Source: Apricaphanius iberus (taxonomy: Eukaryota; Chordata; Actinopteri; Cyprinodontiformes; Aphaniidae). Taken from it: a DNA stretch of 64,000 bases. Both the position numbers and the translations under genes were made by a program. The notes beneath the pieces are model-generated. The model did no database searches. It saw nothing but the letters and a program-made list of their open reading frames with translations, and had not been told where the DNA came from. Location: assembly GCA_028564705.1 (NCBI GenBank), contig JAPXFQ010000166.1, positions 62,001 through 126,000 of the forward strand, written 5' to 3'. Shown piece by piece: positions 62,045-64,000 of this stretch (the first letter of the stretch is position 1; each line of letters starts with the position of its first letter).

Positions 62045-64000
62045 ATAACTGAATCCTCCCAGCTTTGTTTACCTTCTCCATACAACTTTGAAACATATCA
62101 CCGGCTCCTGCATTGTTTTGTATGAAGGCCACGGTCTAAAATTGTGATTTTTCTGTTTCCACTCAGAGACTCCAGTGGTGGTAAGGTTGCCACGAGTTTC
62201 ATTAAAGCCAAAGCTGAATGAAATATGGATGTGGAGGGAGGGAATTAGAGTGATGGAATGGGCCAAATATTGTCTTCGTACTGTCAGTGCTGTCTTTAGG
62301 GGATAGATACTCAGACAGGAGGAAAGTAAAAGTGCACTCCAATTTCAGTGGATTCACCAACAGGCCAGAAAACTTCCCCACTCTTTTTTGGTATAGAGTA
62401 TTTTGTCAAACAATAGGATATGATGTAACGTGTCTGTTAGAACCATAGACTGTATGGTTAGAACAAGTCTAATATATAATATATTAAAATGTATACAAAA
62501 TGTACACATTGTAAGATGAGCAACTTATGCACTAGATGTACAAATATAAAGTAAGCATGCAAATAAGATGTATACAATTATTTTTACTTTAACCTCATTA
62601 AACTATGGAGCACTGTATCTTTGAAAAAAAGAAACTCAAAATATGTGTTACACATAAAACAGTATGAACACCTGTTTTTTTTAAAGACAAAAGATGCTAA
62701 GTGATGAAGTATTTAAGGAACAGTACCCGATTGATTTCTTTCTGACGTATGGTAATGGGAATTTTATAACAATCAGATAGTGATGTAAAAACAATTACTT
62801 TTTTTGCTGTATTATTATACTAGCATATTTATCACTTATCAGAGTATTTCAGTGTGTTGAATAGGTGTAGTTATTTGGGAATGATCAATGTAAAGCATGA
62901 TCAAATCAGCTTAACTCAGACATGCATGGGGAGTTCTAAGATTGGTTGTGACGGCATATTATAGGGATTTGTTAACTTTAACCGTGGAGTTTGTATTTTC
63001 ACTTTCACTTTAATATTGTTTTAAAATGTTTGCTAATAAGAGCAAACAATTTTGTTAAAAGGCTCTTATTTTTTTTTAGACCATCAACTATCTTTTTTTT
63101 TATTTTGGCTGAGATTCAAATAATTTGCTGGGGAATGGAACTTTTTATGATGCCACACCACCAACTCCTACTGGGAAATTGACTCTGGAGAATCAACCCA
63201 GATTTCTAAATTCTAATGATTGAAAACATTTTTGTGTTGGGATGTTTTTAGCTTTCAAATTTGTTTTGCAATCATAATTCATTGTTAGAGGTCATTTTTA
63301 CTCCTTTATCCTTAGATGTATCTTTGCTGACATTTTATTCTGGGCCCTTTATGATTGATTTTGGTTAATTATATTTGTATAAAATAAATGGAGAATATTA
63401 TTTTATATCTTTCTCCTTGTGCCTAACTACCTTTTCCCTGACAGCATCTGGACTTTTTCATGATAGAGGCATACTAATAAACAAGAAATATCCACAGATC
63501 TCCAGTAAGACTGGAATAAATTCTATTAAGGAATTTTGTCAGAAGATTAAATACTTTGCTGACTTTTTTGTGAGAACAGTTTAGCAACATTAGTGATTAC
63601 CATGTGACCTGTTACTGTAAAAGAATGTCACAGGGGAAAAACTCTTAATGCAGAAAAGTCAAATTTCTAACATAATGCAAACACGAACTGCATATCACAG
63701 CCTCCTGATCAAACACAATCCATCCAGCCTGACAGAACATGTTTTTTTGCAAACAGCCAACAGATGGAAGCTCAAAAGTACCATTTCAGCACACTGAATA
63801 ATTGGATATTGACACCAAGCTGTCACGGCACCAAGCTGGATTCACTGTGTCCCAGCTTGCTGTTATGCTTCATAAATGAATCGCAGCAGAGTCAACAATA
63901 TAAATTCAGTGCTTTCGGTTTAGAATAATCCTGAACAGGCCTTCATGTGGATGGTTCGGGATGTGCTGCAAGATCACCTTGTGGGTTTATTCAAACAGCG
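62045..64000. other. intergenic DNA, right edge of window
   Basis: No gene or clear repeat was recognised. The last ~300 bp (from about 63690) is complex and repeat-free (for example CCTGATCAAACACAATCC and CTTCATAAATGAATCGCAGC) and could be conserved noncoding DNA. Confidence 0.35.

Overview
This window is vertebrate nuclear DNA, almost certainly from a bony (teleost) fish. It is AT-rich and nearly gene-free. It carries L2-type LINEs whose first ORF encodes an SGNH esterase, tRNA-derived SINEs ending in GGAT repeats, Tc1-like transposons and hAT-like elements, a mix typical of teleost genomes. No prokaryotic gene organisation, CRISPR array, operon or rRNA/tRNA gene is visible.

The only host gene I can support is the first coding exon of lmo1 (LIM-domain-only 1) on the minus strand at 3175-3196. 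It encodes MVLDKEE plus the first base of a split glycine codon and ends in a perfect GTGAGT splice donor. Positions 1-3168 are therefore intron 1, and the LIM-encoding exons lie beyond the left edge. Positions 3197 to about 3740 hold the 5' UTR and a possible core promoter, with an upstream ORF. The remaining ~60 kb is upstream of lmo1 and looks like an intergenic regulatory landscape.

Layout: 1-4.6 kb, lmo1 intron 1, exon 1, promoter and promoter-proximal conserved-looking blocks. 4.6-12.6 kb, unique AT-rich DNA with a decayed transposon exon at 6.9-7.3 kb and a homeodomain-site-rich block at 9.5-10.1 kb. 12.6-17.9 kb, SINE and Tc1 debris. 17.9-25.1 kb, mostly anonymous. 25.1-30.9 kb, a hAT-like element, an internally rearranged LINE and a deleted Tc1. 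30.9-34.1 kb, unique and enhancer-like. 34.1-45.3 kb, a near full-length dead L2-type LINE on the minus strand plus a second partial copy 7.5 kb away. 45.7-55.7 kb, a dense SINE/LINE/DNA-transposon patchwork with a minisatellite and paired direct repeats. 55.7-64 kb, anonymous DNA, a decayed LINE reverse transcriptase and a hAT-like element with an 8-bp target duplication.

I found no clearly new biological system. The best leads are the LINE derivative at 27.1-28.4 kb, which has LINE-like ends around a foreign promoter-like core; the LINE fragment at 44.1-45.2 kb, which lacks both ends and shares disabling mutations with its neighbour; the paired direct repeats at 53.7 and 55.4 kb; and the possible regulatory blocks upstream of lmo1. 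All regulatory calls are inference from sequence texture and position. No alignment could be run.
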